Positions 10,801 through 18,248 of a stretch of 42,711 bases of DNA are shown in pieces (positions within the stretch are counted from its first letter, which is position 1; each line of letters opens with the position of its first letter). The stretch covers positions 1 through 42,711 of the forward strand of contig RDXX01000042.1 of the NCBI GenBank assembly GCA_004292955.1, in the 5' to 3' direction. Below the pieces are notes generated by a model that was given only the letters and a program-made list of their open reading frames with translations, did no database searches and was not told where the DNA came from. This DNA comes from Oscillatoriales cyanobacterium (GTDB taxonomy: Bacteria; Cyanobacteriota; Cyanobacteriia; Cyanobacteriales; Microcoleaceae). Made by a program: the position numbers and the translations under genes.

Positions 10801-13005
10801 ATCATATCGGGTAACGATCGTGTTGGCATTTACATAGAGGGGGCAAGTGCTAGCAATAACCTCATTCAGGGCAACTATATCGGTAGCGATATCACGGGTA
10901 CTCAAAAATTGGGAAATACAAAAGGTGGTATTTTGATGTTGGGTGCGCCTAACAATACTATTGGTGGAACAGCACTTGGGGCATCAAACTTGATATTCAG
11001 TAACGGTAGAAACGGTATCTATCTTATGGGTGATGGTGCAACGGGCAATGCTATTTTGTCTAATTCTATTTCTGGGAACGAACTCTTGGGAATCGATTTA
11101 GGAGATAATGGATTGACTGTAAATGATGTGGGAGATAGCGACACTGGTCCTAACAAATTCCAGAATTTCCCTGAGTTGACTTCCGCTATCTCTAGCGGTG
11201 AGACTACGGTAATTGAAGGGAAGATAAACAGCACTCCCAACACTACATTCAGAGTAGAGTTCTTCTCTAACAAGGTTTTAGATGACTCTGGTTTTGGTAG
11301 TGGTGAATTTGGTAGTGGTGGTTTTGGCGGTGGCGGTTATGGAGAAGGAGAGAACTTCCTTGGATTCCAGATTGTGACGACCGATAGTAGTGGCAATGCG
11401 ACAGTCGCCGTTAAGTTACCGTTGGCTGTTCCCATCGGTCAATTTATTACTGCTACTGCTACTGACCAGAATAATAACACTTCGGAGTTTTCTCAAGGAA
11501 TTGCGATCGCAGCTAATCCAGCATCCACAGAACTATTTACCGACATTAATGCTAATTTGGACGGAGTTTTCTACAGTTCGGCAGCTTGGGGAGATTACGA
11601 TAACGATAGCGATCTAGATATTTTGGTGACAGGCACAAACGGTCCGAATTCTGTAGCCAAAGTTTACCGAAACGATAGCGGCAACTTTACAGATGTTAAT
11701 GCTGCTTTGACTGGAGTTAAGAATAGTTCGATCGATTGGGGAGATTATGACAGAGATGGCGATCTTGATATTCTGCTAACAGGTTTGGATAATGCCTCAA
11801 ATCCAGTCTCGAAAGTTTATCGGAACGATGGCGGTAATTTTACGGATGTCAGTGCTAACTTGCAAGGAGTTTGGAATAGTTCAGCAAATTGGGGAGATTA
11901 CGATAATGATGGCGATCTCGATATACTTCTGACAGGTGGTGCCATTATTTCTGGTTCCTCGGTTAAGATTGCGAAAGTCTACCGTAATGACAGCGGTAGT
12001 TTTACAGATACAGCCGCAAATTTACAGGGAGTTTGGCAGGGTTCAACAGATTGGGGTGACTACGACAAAGACGGAGATCTCGATATTCTCATAACTGGTA
12101 ATTCTGATGGTTCAGTTTCAGCAGATATCTCTAAGATTTATCGCAACGATAATGGCAGTTTCACAGATATAGGTGCGCCATTAACGGGCGTTTTTTCGGG
12201 TGATGCAGCTTGGGGAGACTATGACAATGACGGCGATCTAGATGTACTTTTGACTGGTTTAACGCCGAGCAATTCATCTCCGGTTGCTAAGATTTATCGC
12301 AATGATGCTGGCAGTTTCACGGAGATTCAAGCGGGCTTGCAGGGAGCTTATTATAGCTCTGTAGATTGGGGAGATTACGATAATGACGGGGACTTAGATA
12401 TTCTTTTGACAGGTGCTTCGCCATCCAGAATCTCAAAACTCTACCGCAATGATGGCGGCAGGTTTACCGATATTAGTACCAACTTACAAGGAGTTTTTGG
12501 CAGTTCAGTAAGTTGGGGAGACTATGACAACGATCGCGACTTGGATCTGCTCTTAGCTGGCAATCGCTTGGGTTCTCCTTCTGCTAGTACCAAAGTTTAC
12601 AGAAACAACCTTTTCACTGTAAATACTGTCCCGGTAATACCCGCTGGACTGATCTCTTCAGTTAATGGTAATTCTGTCAGCCTAAACTGGAGTCCTGCTA
12701 CTGATGCTGAAACACCGCAAGCAGGTTTAACTTATAACCTGCGAGTAGGAACAACTCCTGGAGGTTCAGATATTATGTCTCCGATGGCTAATAGCAATGG
12801 CACTCGCAAAGTAGTTCAAATGGGCAATGTCAATCAAAACACAAATTGGACGCTGAAAAATCTCAGACCGGGTACTTATTATTGGAGCGTACAAGCAATT
12901 GACACTGCTTTTGCAGGTTCGACATTTGCTACTGAAGGCAGCTTTACAGTTTTAGGTGTAGGTGCAATTGGAAATATAAGCACTACAGTTACACCTATTT
13001 CTTAA
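4864..13005 (+). CDS. Giant modular exoprotein with furin/kexin-type (S8B) protease domain
   Basis: About 2,713 aa from ATG 4864, chosen because AAGGAAAGGGG lies just upstream; an in-frame GTG at 4855 overlaps that site. Domains in order: PPC-like N-terminus (1-105); DUF4114-like (105-300); five Ig-like NLQF...YDKAGA modules (336-960) separated by Pro-Thr linkers; propeptide-like segment (960-1066); S8B subtilase with Asp1105 (IVDDGFEYEHPEL), His1312 (NPHGTSVAG), Asn1414 (GAGND), Ser1492 (GGTSAAAP); proprotein-convertase P domain (1576-1702); Calx-beta (1703-1818); right-handed beta-helix (1819-2100); seven VCBS/FG-GAP repeats with WGDYDNDGDLDILLTG cores (2221-2580, calcium-binding DxDxD pattern); fibronectin III-like end (2591-2705). 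A second P-domain-like block (about 1145-1307) is inserted between Asp and His. All catalytic residues are present. No Sec signal peptide is evident, so another export route, perhaps type I, is inferred. Substrate unknown. Confidence 0.9.
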   Translation: MSNIQIGSLNDNYFSIGSTDNTDPKDSYFFSLPRMGSARISAIGVSGDINMELRDKEGKVIKSISTSDVKAGIINIDNLGAADYILNISPVSGYTNYQVSLTADGRIDPLSGLGVDAGFFVSQKSEVGFDFLNDGGRYQGEIAIFSLDGMERFASDYKGFMKEAARRSLSNSVLGHITIFESVEGGNPLFRGTLGEENYNDGPYQGVKTFTTTPGKAYAVMLVPNGTVQEVFNNPDIGGDKRPLFSLSSLNPNDAWLYGQIADVDGGGLVFSLEDQRVDTGSDGDYQDVIFKLTGAIGKAVPLKEVINPAKDWTTSEGGKKFIDFLKSKPPINTPPKDLQFDLKAIYKIGETIELTSGKVIDGNGAIDLDRIKLSLRKAGDEWTNLADATNFTAGSQGLATFSYSLPALGAGNYELRAIAYDKAGATSETVLKSFSVKEATVTPTPTPPTPTPTPPTPTPPTNTAPKNLQFDVLPAYKVGEQISFTGGKVYDADGVDNLEKVEFSRKKEGGEWMKVINAENFIADSQGWGTFSYYLSDLSAGEYEVKAIAYDKAGATSETVLKSFIVKEATVTPTPTPTPPTPTPTPPTPTPPTNTAPKNLQFDVLPAYTVGETISFTGGKVYDADGVDNLEKVEFSRKKEGGEWLKVINAENFIADSQGWGTFSYYLSDLSAGEYEVKAIAYDKAGATSETVLKSFIVKEATVTPTPTPTPPPPTPTPPTPTPTPPTPTPTPPTPTPVNRSPENLQFSLPNIAKPNEAIPLTNGKIFDANGADTLAKVDFWLQKEGGEWTDINDVTTFTSDSSDNRWATFNYTLSGLVAGKYQLKAIGYDKSGAASNEASRNLLVNSAPGDLQFRTLPLYTKGEKISFSGAKVFDTEGVSDIAKVDFWFQKEGGEKIEIANDVTEFTTDSDGFGRFNFSDNLSGLAPGRYQLSAIAYDKAGGASPVASQKFALISDPGADGLSDEVRLAIAGSANLKKYDPETLAKTREWLVWLTPGSSSSQLASSLGALDLGTAGHIPNTYRWQFPEDADPLQVQQSLLSLSPVEFAYPLVPIQPKLLSEPKDEPLVKDGTQWHLQTGINPTANVMSAWELARGKGVVIGIVDDGFEYEHPELKSQYRSDLSWDFNENDANPLPTYQGKVIKEYSPDSSLNSGIRDFRQTTFPIKVPLTGVVTDVNVQLNIQHPKISDLEGYLVSPKEPIFDPLVFRSSWRNWFPRPGDPPAAPPEVELFRNIGGSGSNFSGTTFDDRATTPISTAFAPFTGSFKPQVSLADANNQWAPGYWQLRINNEGQLNTGKINQFGLDFSTYNPHGTSVAGVALANGSNGYQGSGVAPEASFAGLRLIADKFDDIILANALYDVSGKNRNESIDIYNNSWKEENWLSDSGPGVTAMKMGVKQGRGGLGNIYVFGAGNDALDDGNVNYNGLANSRYAIAVGAIDNRGYKSPYSEPGASLLVSAYSSGNGIGITTPDLQGSRGYDEKDYTTGFGGTSAAAPFVSGVVALMLEKNRSLSWRDVQHILVGTAQKNDAFDPGWSQNGVGNWVNHKYGFGAVDPKAAVEKAANWTSVDREVQVSSNLQIVKASIPDGTETGLSSKITINEDINVEKVEVVFDIDHNDWGDLTVKLKSPDGTNSLLVLALPKERDPNNNYPIKPESTKTPWLFTSNRSWGESSKGDWTLEVIDENGNQIQGFWDSWKLNIYGTKPNVSIEATDPSASENGDPGTVTISRKGQTKYNLKVDYLVGGTASAGLDYQRLSGSVTIPAGQSSVAIPIVPVDDNLVEGDETVALTLSTGQGYTIGKDGSATVTIADNDEPPNVVTNTKDSGPGSLRAVLNWANSSPGKDTVLFKIPSTDAGYNTSTNAFTIRPLSPLPQITDSAIIDGMTQPGYSTRPVIELDGSNVSVDGLYISAGNSTVRGLTINRFGVDAIRLAGNGGNIIEGNFIGTDVTGTQDLGTGFSGISVWSPNNTIGGTTLKARNIISGNDRVGIYIEGASASNNLIQGNYIGSDITGTQKLGNTKGGILMLGAPNNTIGGTALGASNLIFSNGRNGIYLMGDGATGNAILSNSISGNELLGIDLGDNGLTVNDVGDSDTGPNKFQNFPELTSAISSGETTVIEGKINSTPNTTFRVEFFSNKVLDDSGFGSGEFGSGGFGGGGYGEGENFLGFQIVTTDSSGNATVAVKLPLAVPIGQFITATATDQNNNTSEFSQGIAIAANPASTELFTDINANLDGVFYSSAAWGDYDNDSDLDILVTGTNGPNSVAKVYRNDSGNFTDVNAALTGVKNSSIDWGDYDRDGDLDILLTGLDNASNPVSKVYRNDGGNFTDVSANLQGVWNSSANWGDYDNDGDLDILLTGGAIISGSSVKIAKVYRNDSGSFTDTAANLQGVWQGSTDWGDYDKDGDLDILITGNSDGSVSADISKIYRNDNGSFTDIGAPLTGVFSGDAAWGDYDNDGDLDVLLTGLTPSNSSPVAKIYRNDAGSFTEIQAGLQGAYYSSVDWGDYDNDGDLDILLTGASPSRISKLYRNDGGRFTDISTNLQGVFGSSVSWGDYDNDRDLDLLLAGNRLGSPSASTKVYRNNLFTVNTVPVIPAGLISSVNGNSVSLNWSPATDAETPQAGLTYNLRVGTTPGGSDIMSPMANSNGTRKVVQMGNVNQNTNWTLKNLRPGTYYWSVQAIDTAFAGSTFATEGSFTVLGVGAIGNISTTVTPIS
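6121..6990 (+). repeat. Near-identical 390/396-bp internal repeats in the protease gene
   Basis: The segment beginning GCCTATGACAAAGCAGGCGC recurs at 6121, 6511 and 6907 (periods 390 and 396 bp). Ig-like modules 2 and 3 and their Pro-Thr linkers are almost identical at DNA level, while modules 1, 4 and 5 have diverged. This suggests recent unequal recombination and possible copy-number variation. Confidence 0.85.
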
Positions 13006-13025
13006 TAATATCCGTAGTTAGATCT

Positions 13026-13131
13026 GTAGGTTGGGTTGAACGAAGAGAACCCTCCGCTAAACGCTCCGCCCAACATCAACTAGAAGAAGGTGTTGGGCGA
13101 AGCGGAGGGATCATTCTTAAACCCAACCTAC
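13026..13131. repeat. Palindromic intergenic repeat (MITE/REP-like)
   Basis: Ends are perfect 12-bp inverted repeats, GTAGGTTGGGTT at 13026-13037 and AACCCAACCTAC at 13120-13131. Nested inside are further pairing blocks: CCCTCCGCT with AGCGGAGGG, and GCCCAACA with TGTTGGGC. A transcript would fold into one long stem, so besides being a dispersed cyanobacterial repeat it may help end transcription of the protease gene. Confidence 0.75.
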
Positions 13132-13137
13132 TTATGT

Positions 13138-13179
13138 GAGCGTAGTCGAAGGGTCGAAATGCCTACTTCGACTACGCTC
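13138..13179. repeat. 14-bp perfect inverted repeat, REP-like hairpin
   Basis: GAGCGTAGTCGAAG (13138-13151) and CTTCGACTACGCTC (13166-13179) flank a 14-nt loop. It directly follows the previous palindrome. It is of a type dispersed in intergenic DNA of bacterial genomes. The remainder of the 385-bp gap holds an A/T-rich palindrome near 13260-13276 (AAAACC/GGTTTT) and no gene. Confidence 0.75.
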
Positions 13180-13390
13180 AGTGACCAAAGCACCTTAGCG
13201 ACTGCTATATCTTCGGCTCTTTGTGTTGTAAGATAACTAGGACTTGCATATAAATACTAAAAAAACCAGGTTTTTTATGAGTATTCAAGGTCGGGAGTGC
13301 CTTATTTTTGTAAAAAAAATCGGTTTCTGCCTCCAGGACTAATCATCTTAATATTTTCATCGATCGCCCGTTTTTATATCCTGCATCCCC

Positions 13391-16315
13391 GTGAAAAATA
13401 AAACAAAATTAAAAATATTCTGTATTCTTTTTTACATTTGTGGCTTTCCCACTTTGGCAACTGCCCAAATTCTCCCCGATGCCACTCTACCCAACAATTC
13501 CACCTTCACCGAAAACGACAACACCTTCACCATTGAAGGCGGCACAGCAGCGGGCCGCAATCTGTTCCATAGCTTTAGGGAATTTTCCGTCCCCACTGGC
13601 GGTACAGCATTTTTCAACAACGCTGATACGATTCAAAATATTTTCACTCGCGTCACAGGTGGGTCAATTTCTAACATTGATGGCATTCTCCAAACCAACG
13701 GTAACGCTAACCTATTTCTCCTCAACCCCAACGGGATTATTTTTGGCCCGAATGCCAGCCTGAATATCGGTGGCTCGTTTCTTGGTACTACAGCCGATAG
13801 TATTAATTTTGCTGACGGCACTTCATTTAGTGCTAGAAATCTCCAAACAACTCCTCTGCTAACTATCAGTATTCCTACCAGCTTGCAATTTACAGGAACT
13901 CCCGCACAGATCCGCATTGAGGGGAATGGCCACAACTTCAGCTTAGGTGATGATGACCAAGTAGATAGGAGCGATCGCCCTGCTGGTCTTGAAGTAAAAG
14001 CCGGGAATACCTTAGCGCTCATTGGGGGCAATGTCACCCTAGACGGCGGAAACCTCATGGCTGAAGGAGGGCGGATTGAGCTTTGGTCTGTGAGAAACGG
14101 TCAACTTACTTTGGATAGTAACGGATCGATCGGAATCGGAAATGCCCAACCTGTCGCGGAATATGGCGACATCCAATTCACCAACGCAGCATCCGCCGAC
14201 GCTAGTGGTCCCGGAGGCGGAACCATTCAAGTACAGGGTCGAAATGTCGCCCTGACAGGCGGTTCGGCAATATTAAGTATTACTGAAGGATCGCAGCCAG
14301 GAAGCTCTTTAACTGTAAATGCCTCCGACTCCCTGGAACTAATAGGTACTACAACCGAAGAACGCCCCTTTTTCCGTAGCGGCTTGCTGGCAGAAACTCA
14401 GGGCGATGGCAATGGCAGCAATTTAAACATTGACACAGGGCGGTTGACTGTTCGAGAAGGAGCAGCCGCACAAACTGCTACCTTTGCGGCTGGCAATGCC
14501 GGAAATTTAACCGTCCGAGCTAGGGAACTGGTGGAACTGAGGACTCCTGTCATAGATGCTGAAGTCACTCTGAACGTTGGTGGTTTGTTTTCTGGAGTCG
14601 GTTTAGAGGCAACGGGAAATGGAGGTAATCTAACTGTTGAAACCAGACAGTTGTTTCTGCAAGGTCAAACTGAGATTGCCAGCACTACTAGCGGTATTGG
14701 TCGATCGGGAGATTTAACAGTAAACGCCACCGATTTGGTGCAATTGTCAGGAATTAGTGGTTTATTTGCAAATGCACAAGCAAATGGAAATGGAGGAAAT
14801 TTAACAGTTAATACCAGACAGTTGATTGTGGAGGAAGTAGCTCAGATATCAACGTCTACTTTTGCCTCTGGCAATGCAGGAAATTTAATAATTCGCGCTT
14901 CTGACTCAGTGGAGGTAAGGAGTGGCGGTGGTATATTCGCTCAAGTCAACGGTCAACAAACAGAACAGGGAGAAATTTTGCCAGCAACGGGAAACGGAGG
15001 TAATTTGACGGTGGAAACCAGACGGTTAACAGTCCAGGGGGGCGGCCGGATCTCCGCAACAACGTTCGGCGAAGGGTCAGGAGGAACCTTGACGGTTCGA
15101 GGTATTGGGTCAGCAGAAACAGCAGCAGTTACTCCTGCGGAATTAGTGGAAGTAATCGGAACCTCGGCTGAGGGGAGTCCCAGCGCTTTATTTGCCAGCA
15201 CACAAGCAAGTGCTGCCGGGGGCAATATCACAATTGACGCAAGGCGGGTGGTTGTTCGGGACGGCGGACAGATAACAGCCTCTACTCTGGGTGCAGGGCC
15301 AGGAGGCAGTATTGTGGTTAAAGCTTCCGACTCTGTAGAATTGAGTGGCATTGGCAGGACAGAAACAGGTGAAGCAGTGCGGACAGAAGAAGGCGAGGTA
15401 CTCCGCAGCGGCTTGTTAGCTCGGACGCGGGGCGGTTCTGGCGATGCTGGCAGTTTGAACGTCACTACTCAAAGATTGACGGTTGAGAGGGGAGCAACAC
15501 TAACAGTTAGCAGTCGGTTGGGAACAGGGACACCAGCAGCCGGCAACCTGGAGGTAACAGCTAGTGATATCAGACTAGACAGAGGAACCATTACGGCAGA
15601 AACTAGATCCGGTGACTTCGGCAATATCAACCTCCAAGCGTCCAACTACTTACTGATGCGCGACAACAGCAACATTACCGTTACCGCCACCGGCGATGCT
15701 AGGGGCGGCAATATCAACATCAATACCAGAGCCTTAATTGCCGGTATCAAGAGCGACATCACAGCCAATGCAGTCAACCGCGAAGCCGGCCGCGTCGAAA
15801 TTACAGCCCCAGAAGGCATTTTCGGAGCCCGATCGCGCCGCCTCACAGATCCCGCCTCCAACCTCACCAGCGACATCACCGCTACCTCCCTGGCCGGCCC
15901 GCAACTCGACGGCGAGATACTCCTCAACACCCCTGAAGCAGACCCCACCCAAGGCGTGGCTAAGCTACCAGAGACGATCGCCAATCCCGACGCGATCGCC
16001 CAAATTTGTCCCAATCAACGGAAGCCGGGAGAAGATAGAACCTTTACCAGAACAGGGCGCGGCTTGCCTGCCAATCCAGGGGAAACCCTCAGTGGCGGCT
16101 CTGCAACCGTCGGTTTAGCTGACGCCGTACCGCCTGTCGAAGGGCGATCGAGAACTGCCGCACCCCAGCAAGCGGTTCGCCCCGCTTCTCGCCCCATCCA
16201 AGCAGCCCGAGGTTTGGCGGTTAACAGCAAAGGAGAAGTTATCTTCACTGCTTATCCTGCTGCGGTGCCGCTGCAAAGTCCCGTTATTCCCCACCCAGCC
16301 TGCGATGTTCAATAA
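13391..16315 (+). CDS. TpsA: filamentous hemagglutinin-type secreted protein (two-partner secretion)
   Basis: A 974-aa exoprotein starting at GTG 13391. A signal peptide (residues 1-25, ending LATAQ) is followed by the TPS secretion domain, with NPNGIIFG at residues 112-119, the hallmark of FHA-type N-terminal domains. The rest is a repetitive beta-helix, with GNGGNLTVETR-type turns recurring about every 60-80 residues. The C-terminal part contains NPDAIAQICPNQ and a final PACDVQ, so two cysteines sit near the end. TpsA proteins are recognised by the POTRA domains of a cognate TpsB and threaded through the outer membrane to act as adhesins or effectors. The tpsB gene overlaps its 3' end by 11 bp. 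Whether it stays surface-bound is unknown. Confidence 0.9.
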   Translation: MKNKTKLKIFCILFYICGFPTLATAQILPDATLPNNSTFTENDNTFTIEGGTAAGRNLFHSFREFSVPTGGTAFFNNADTIQNIFTRVTGGSISNIDGILQTNGNANLFLLNPNGIIFGPNASLNIGGSFLGTTADSINFADGTSFSARNLQTTPLLTISIPTSLQFTGTPAQIRIEGNGHNFSLGDDDQVDRSDRPAGLEVKAGNTLALIGGNVTLDGGNLMAEGGRIELWSVRNGQLTLDSNGSIGIGNAQPVAEYGDIQFTNAASADASGPGGGTIQVQGRNVALTGGSAILSITEGSQPGSSLTVNASDSLELIGTTTEERPFFRSGLLAETQGDGNGSNLNIDTGRLTVREGAAAQTATFAAGNAGNLTVRARELVELRTPVIDAEVTLNVGGLFSGVGLEATGNGGNLTVETRQLFLQGQTEIASTTSGIGRSGDLTVNATDLVQLSGISGLFANAQANGNGGNLTVNTRQLIVEEVAQISTSTFASGNAGNLIIRASDSVEVRSGGGIFAQVNGQQTEQGEILPATGNGGNLTVETRRLTVQGGGRISATTFGEGSGGTLTVRGIGSAETAAVTPAELVEVIGTSAEGSPSALFASTQASAAGGNITIDARRVVVRDGGQITASTLGAGPGGSIVVKASDSVELSGIGRTETGEAVRTEEGEVLRSGLLARTRGGSGDAGSLNVTTQRLTVERGATLTVSSRLGTGTPAAGNLEVTASDIRLDRGTITAETRSGDFGNINLQASNYLLMRDNSNITVTATGDARGGNININTRALIAGIKSDITANAVNREAGRVEITAPEGIFGARSRRLTDPASNLTSDITATSLAGPQLDGEILLNTPEADPTQGVAKLPETIANPDAIAQICPNQRKPGEDRTFTRTGRGLPANPGETLSGGSATVGLADAVPPVEGRSRTAAPQQAVRPASRPIQAARGLAVNSKGEVIFTAYPAAVPLQSPVIPHPACDVQ

Positions 16316-18248
16316 CAGAAACCGGAACAGGGGCGATCGCTGGCTGCCGTTGAGTGCGGGCTTGTTAGCAAGCAGCTTGGCGGCTTGGCCGCTGAAGGCG
16401 GAAACTTTGCTGCAACCAGCAGGAGAGTTGAATCCGGGCGGCCCAGACTTGACGGTTCAAGTACCCAATCCCGCAGAACCTTTAGAACCGCAAACCACTC
16501 CTTCCCGGCAAAACCCGCAAAATCTGCCACCTACAGAGCCCTCTCCCACCCTGGAAGAAAGAAAGACTGAACCCAATTCCGATACCGGTGAAGCTTACGA
16601 ATGTTCTATCCCAGTGCCGCCAGCAGATCGATCGCCCGCAACTCCAACGGCAACTCCAACGCCGGAAGATAGCAAAACTGATGAGGCGATCGAGGCAATC
16701 TCGATCGCTAATTTTCGCTTTGTTGGCAATACTGTTTTTAGTCAGGAAACTCTCGATCGAGAAATTACCCGAAAATTTTTAGAATTAGACAGCACTACTA
16801 ATCGATTTCGAGCAGGACAAATTACTTTTGCTCAATTGCAGCAAGTAATTTCGGAAGTCACAAAGTTTTACAACCAAAGAGGATATATTAACTCTTTTGC
16901 CTACATTCCTACTACCAGCGAAGAACCAAATCAAAGATTGCAAAATAGGGGCGTTCCTGGAGAAGTTATTATTAAAATTGTCGAAGGCGGATTAGAATCA
17001 ATTCGAGTCAGGAGGCGGACGGGAAGGCAACGCCTCAACCTCGATTATGTATGCAGCCGTTTGGCGATCGCATCGCAACCTTTACAAGTTTCTCGCCTGC
17101 TAGATGCTCTGCGATTGCTCGAACTCGATCCATTAATTAAAAAGATTACCGCTGAATTGATACCCGGTTCGCAGGTACACAGAAGCAGTTTAGAAGTTAA
17201 ATTCGAGGAGGAACAAACTTTTAGTGTCGAAGTAGCGATCGATAACCGCCGAGCTCCAAGCGTCGGTACTGTCCGCCGCCAAGTGCAACTGAACGAAGCA
17301 AATTTATTGGGCCGGGGAGATGATTTGAGCCTTGCCTACACGAATACCGACGGCAGCAATGCTTTCGATTTAAGTTATACATTGCCCTTAAATCCGAATA
17401 ACGGTACGATTAAGGTAGCAGCAGGAACAACTGCAAATCGCGTCGTCGAACCGCCTTTTGAAGATGTCGATCTCAGAGCAGCGGCGCGATATTTAGATAT
17501 TACGATGCGCCAACCTTTATTAAGGACTCCCAGACAAGAATTTGCCCTCGGTTTGACTGCAACTCGGCGGGAAAGTGGCACTTCAATTTTAGGTGAAGAT
17601 TTCCCCCTCTCTCCGGGAGCCGATGAAAAAGGGCGATCGCGCATTTCGGCCCTGCGATTCTTTCAGGATTGGACGGTGCGAAGTAATGAAGAATTATTAG
17701 CGTTTCGATCGCAATTTAGCTTAGGATTGAGTGCTTTTAATGCTACTGTTAACAGTGAAGCTCCTGACAGCAGATTTTTGGCATGGCGGGGACAGGCGCA
17801 GTGGGTTCGCCGTTTGGCAAGAGACACTTTTGTCTTTGCCAGCAGCGACTTGCAATTAGCAAATAGAGCGCTTTTACCTCTGGAGCAATTTGGTCTTGGA
17901 GGTTTCAATAGCGTGAGAGGCTACCGGCAGGATCTACTTTTGGGCGATAACGGAATTTCCGCATCAGCCGAGTTGCGATTTCCGATTGTTGGTAGGTCCG
18001 ATCGAGGGTTAGGAGTCGTTCAAATTGCTCCTTTTATTGATGCAGGCACGGTGTGGAACAGCTCCCGTAGAGAGGATTTTGACCCTCAAACTTTGGTATC
18101 TGTGGGGGCGGGACTGCGGTGGGAAATGAGCGATCGACTTGCAGCAAGTTTTTACTGGGGCATTCCTTTAGTTGACGTGAATTCGAGGCAGAGGACATGG
18201 CAAGAAAAAGGGTTACATTTTTCAGTGCGATCGAGGTTTTCTTTTTGA
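16305..18248 (+). CDS. TpsB: ShlB/FhaC/HecB-family outer-membrane transporter
   Basis: A 647-aa two-partner secretion transporter that would export the TpsA encoded just upstream; its ATG lies inside the last codons of tpsA, suggesting translational coupling. After an N-terminal signal region and a proline-rich stretch come a POTRA domain (about residues 138-235, starting ISIANFRFVGNTVFSQETL), the ShlB middle region, and a beta-barrel. VRGY within GGFNSVRGYRQ at 537-540 is the conserved Omp85-superfamily loop-6 motif. The protein ends SVRSRFSF, a terminal phenylalanine typical of BAM-inserted barrels. Length is in the usual range for cyanobacterial members. The end overlaps the maximal frame of the following CHAT gene. 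Confidence 0.92.
   Translation: MFNNRNRNRGDRWLPLSAGLLASSLAAWPLKAETLLQPAGELNPGGPDLTVQVPNPAEPLEPQTTPSRQNPQNLPPTEPSPTLEERKTEPNSDTGEAYECSIPVPPADRSPATPTATPTPEDSKTDEAIEAISIANFRFVGNTVFSQETLDREITRKFLELDSTTNRFRAGQITFAQLQQVISEVTKFYNQRGYINSFAYIPTTSEEPNQRLQNRGVPGEVIIKIVEGGLESIRVRRRTGRQRLNLDYVCSRLAIASQPLQVSRLLDALRLLELDPLIKKITAELIPGSQVHRSSLEVKFEEEQTFSVEVAIDNRRAPSVGTVRRQVQLNEANLLGRGDDLSLAYTNTDGSNAFDLSYTLPLNPNNGTIKVAAGTTANRVVEPPFEDVDLRAAARYLDITMRQPLLRTPRQEFALGLTATRRESGTSILGEDFPLSPGADEKGRSRISALRFFQDWTVRSNEELLAFRSQFSLGLSAFNATVNSEAPDSRFLAWRGQAQWVRRLARDTFVFASSDLQLANRALLPLEQFGLGGFNSVRGYRQDLLLGDNGISASAELRFPIVGRSDRGLGVVQIAPFIDAGTVWNSSRREDFDPQTLVSVGAGLRWEMSDRLAASFYWGIPLVDVNSRQRTWQEKGLHFSVRSRFSF

Noticed and set aside
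13432..16248. Several long minus-strand ORFs within tpsA
   Set aside because: Codon-phase shadows of the repetitive TpsA gene with no domain pattern.
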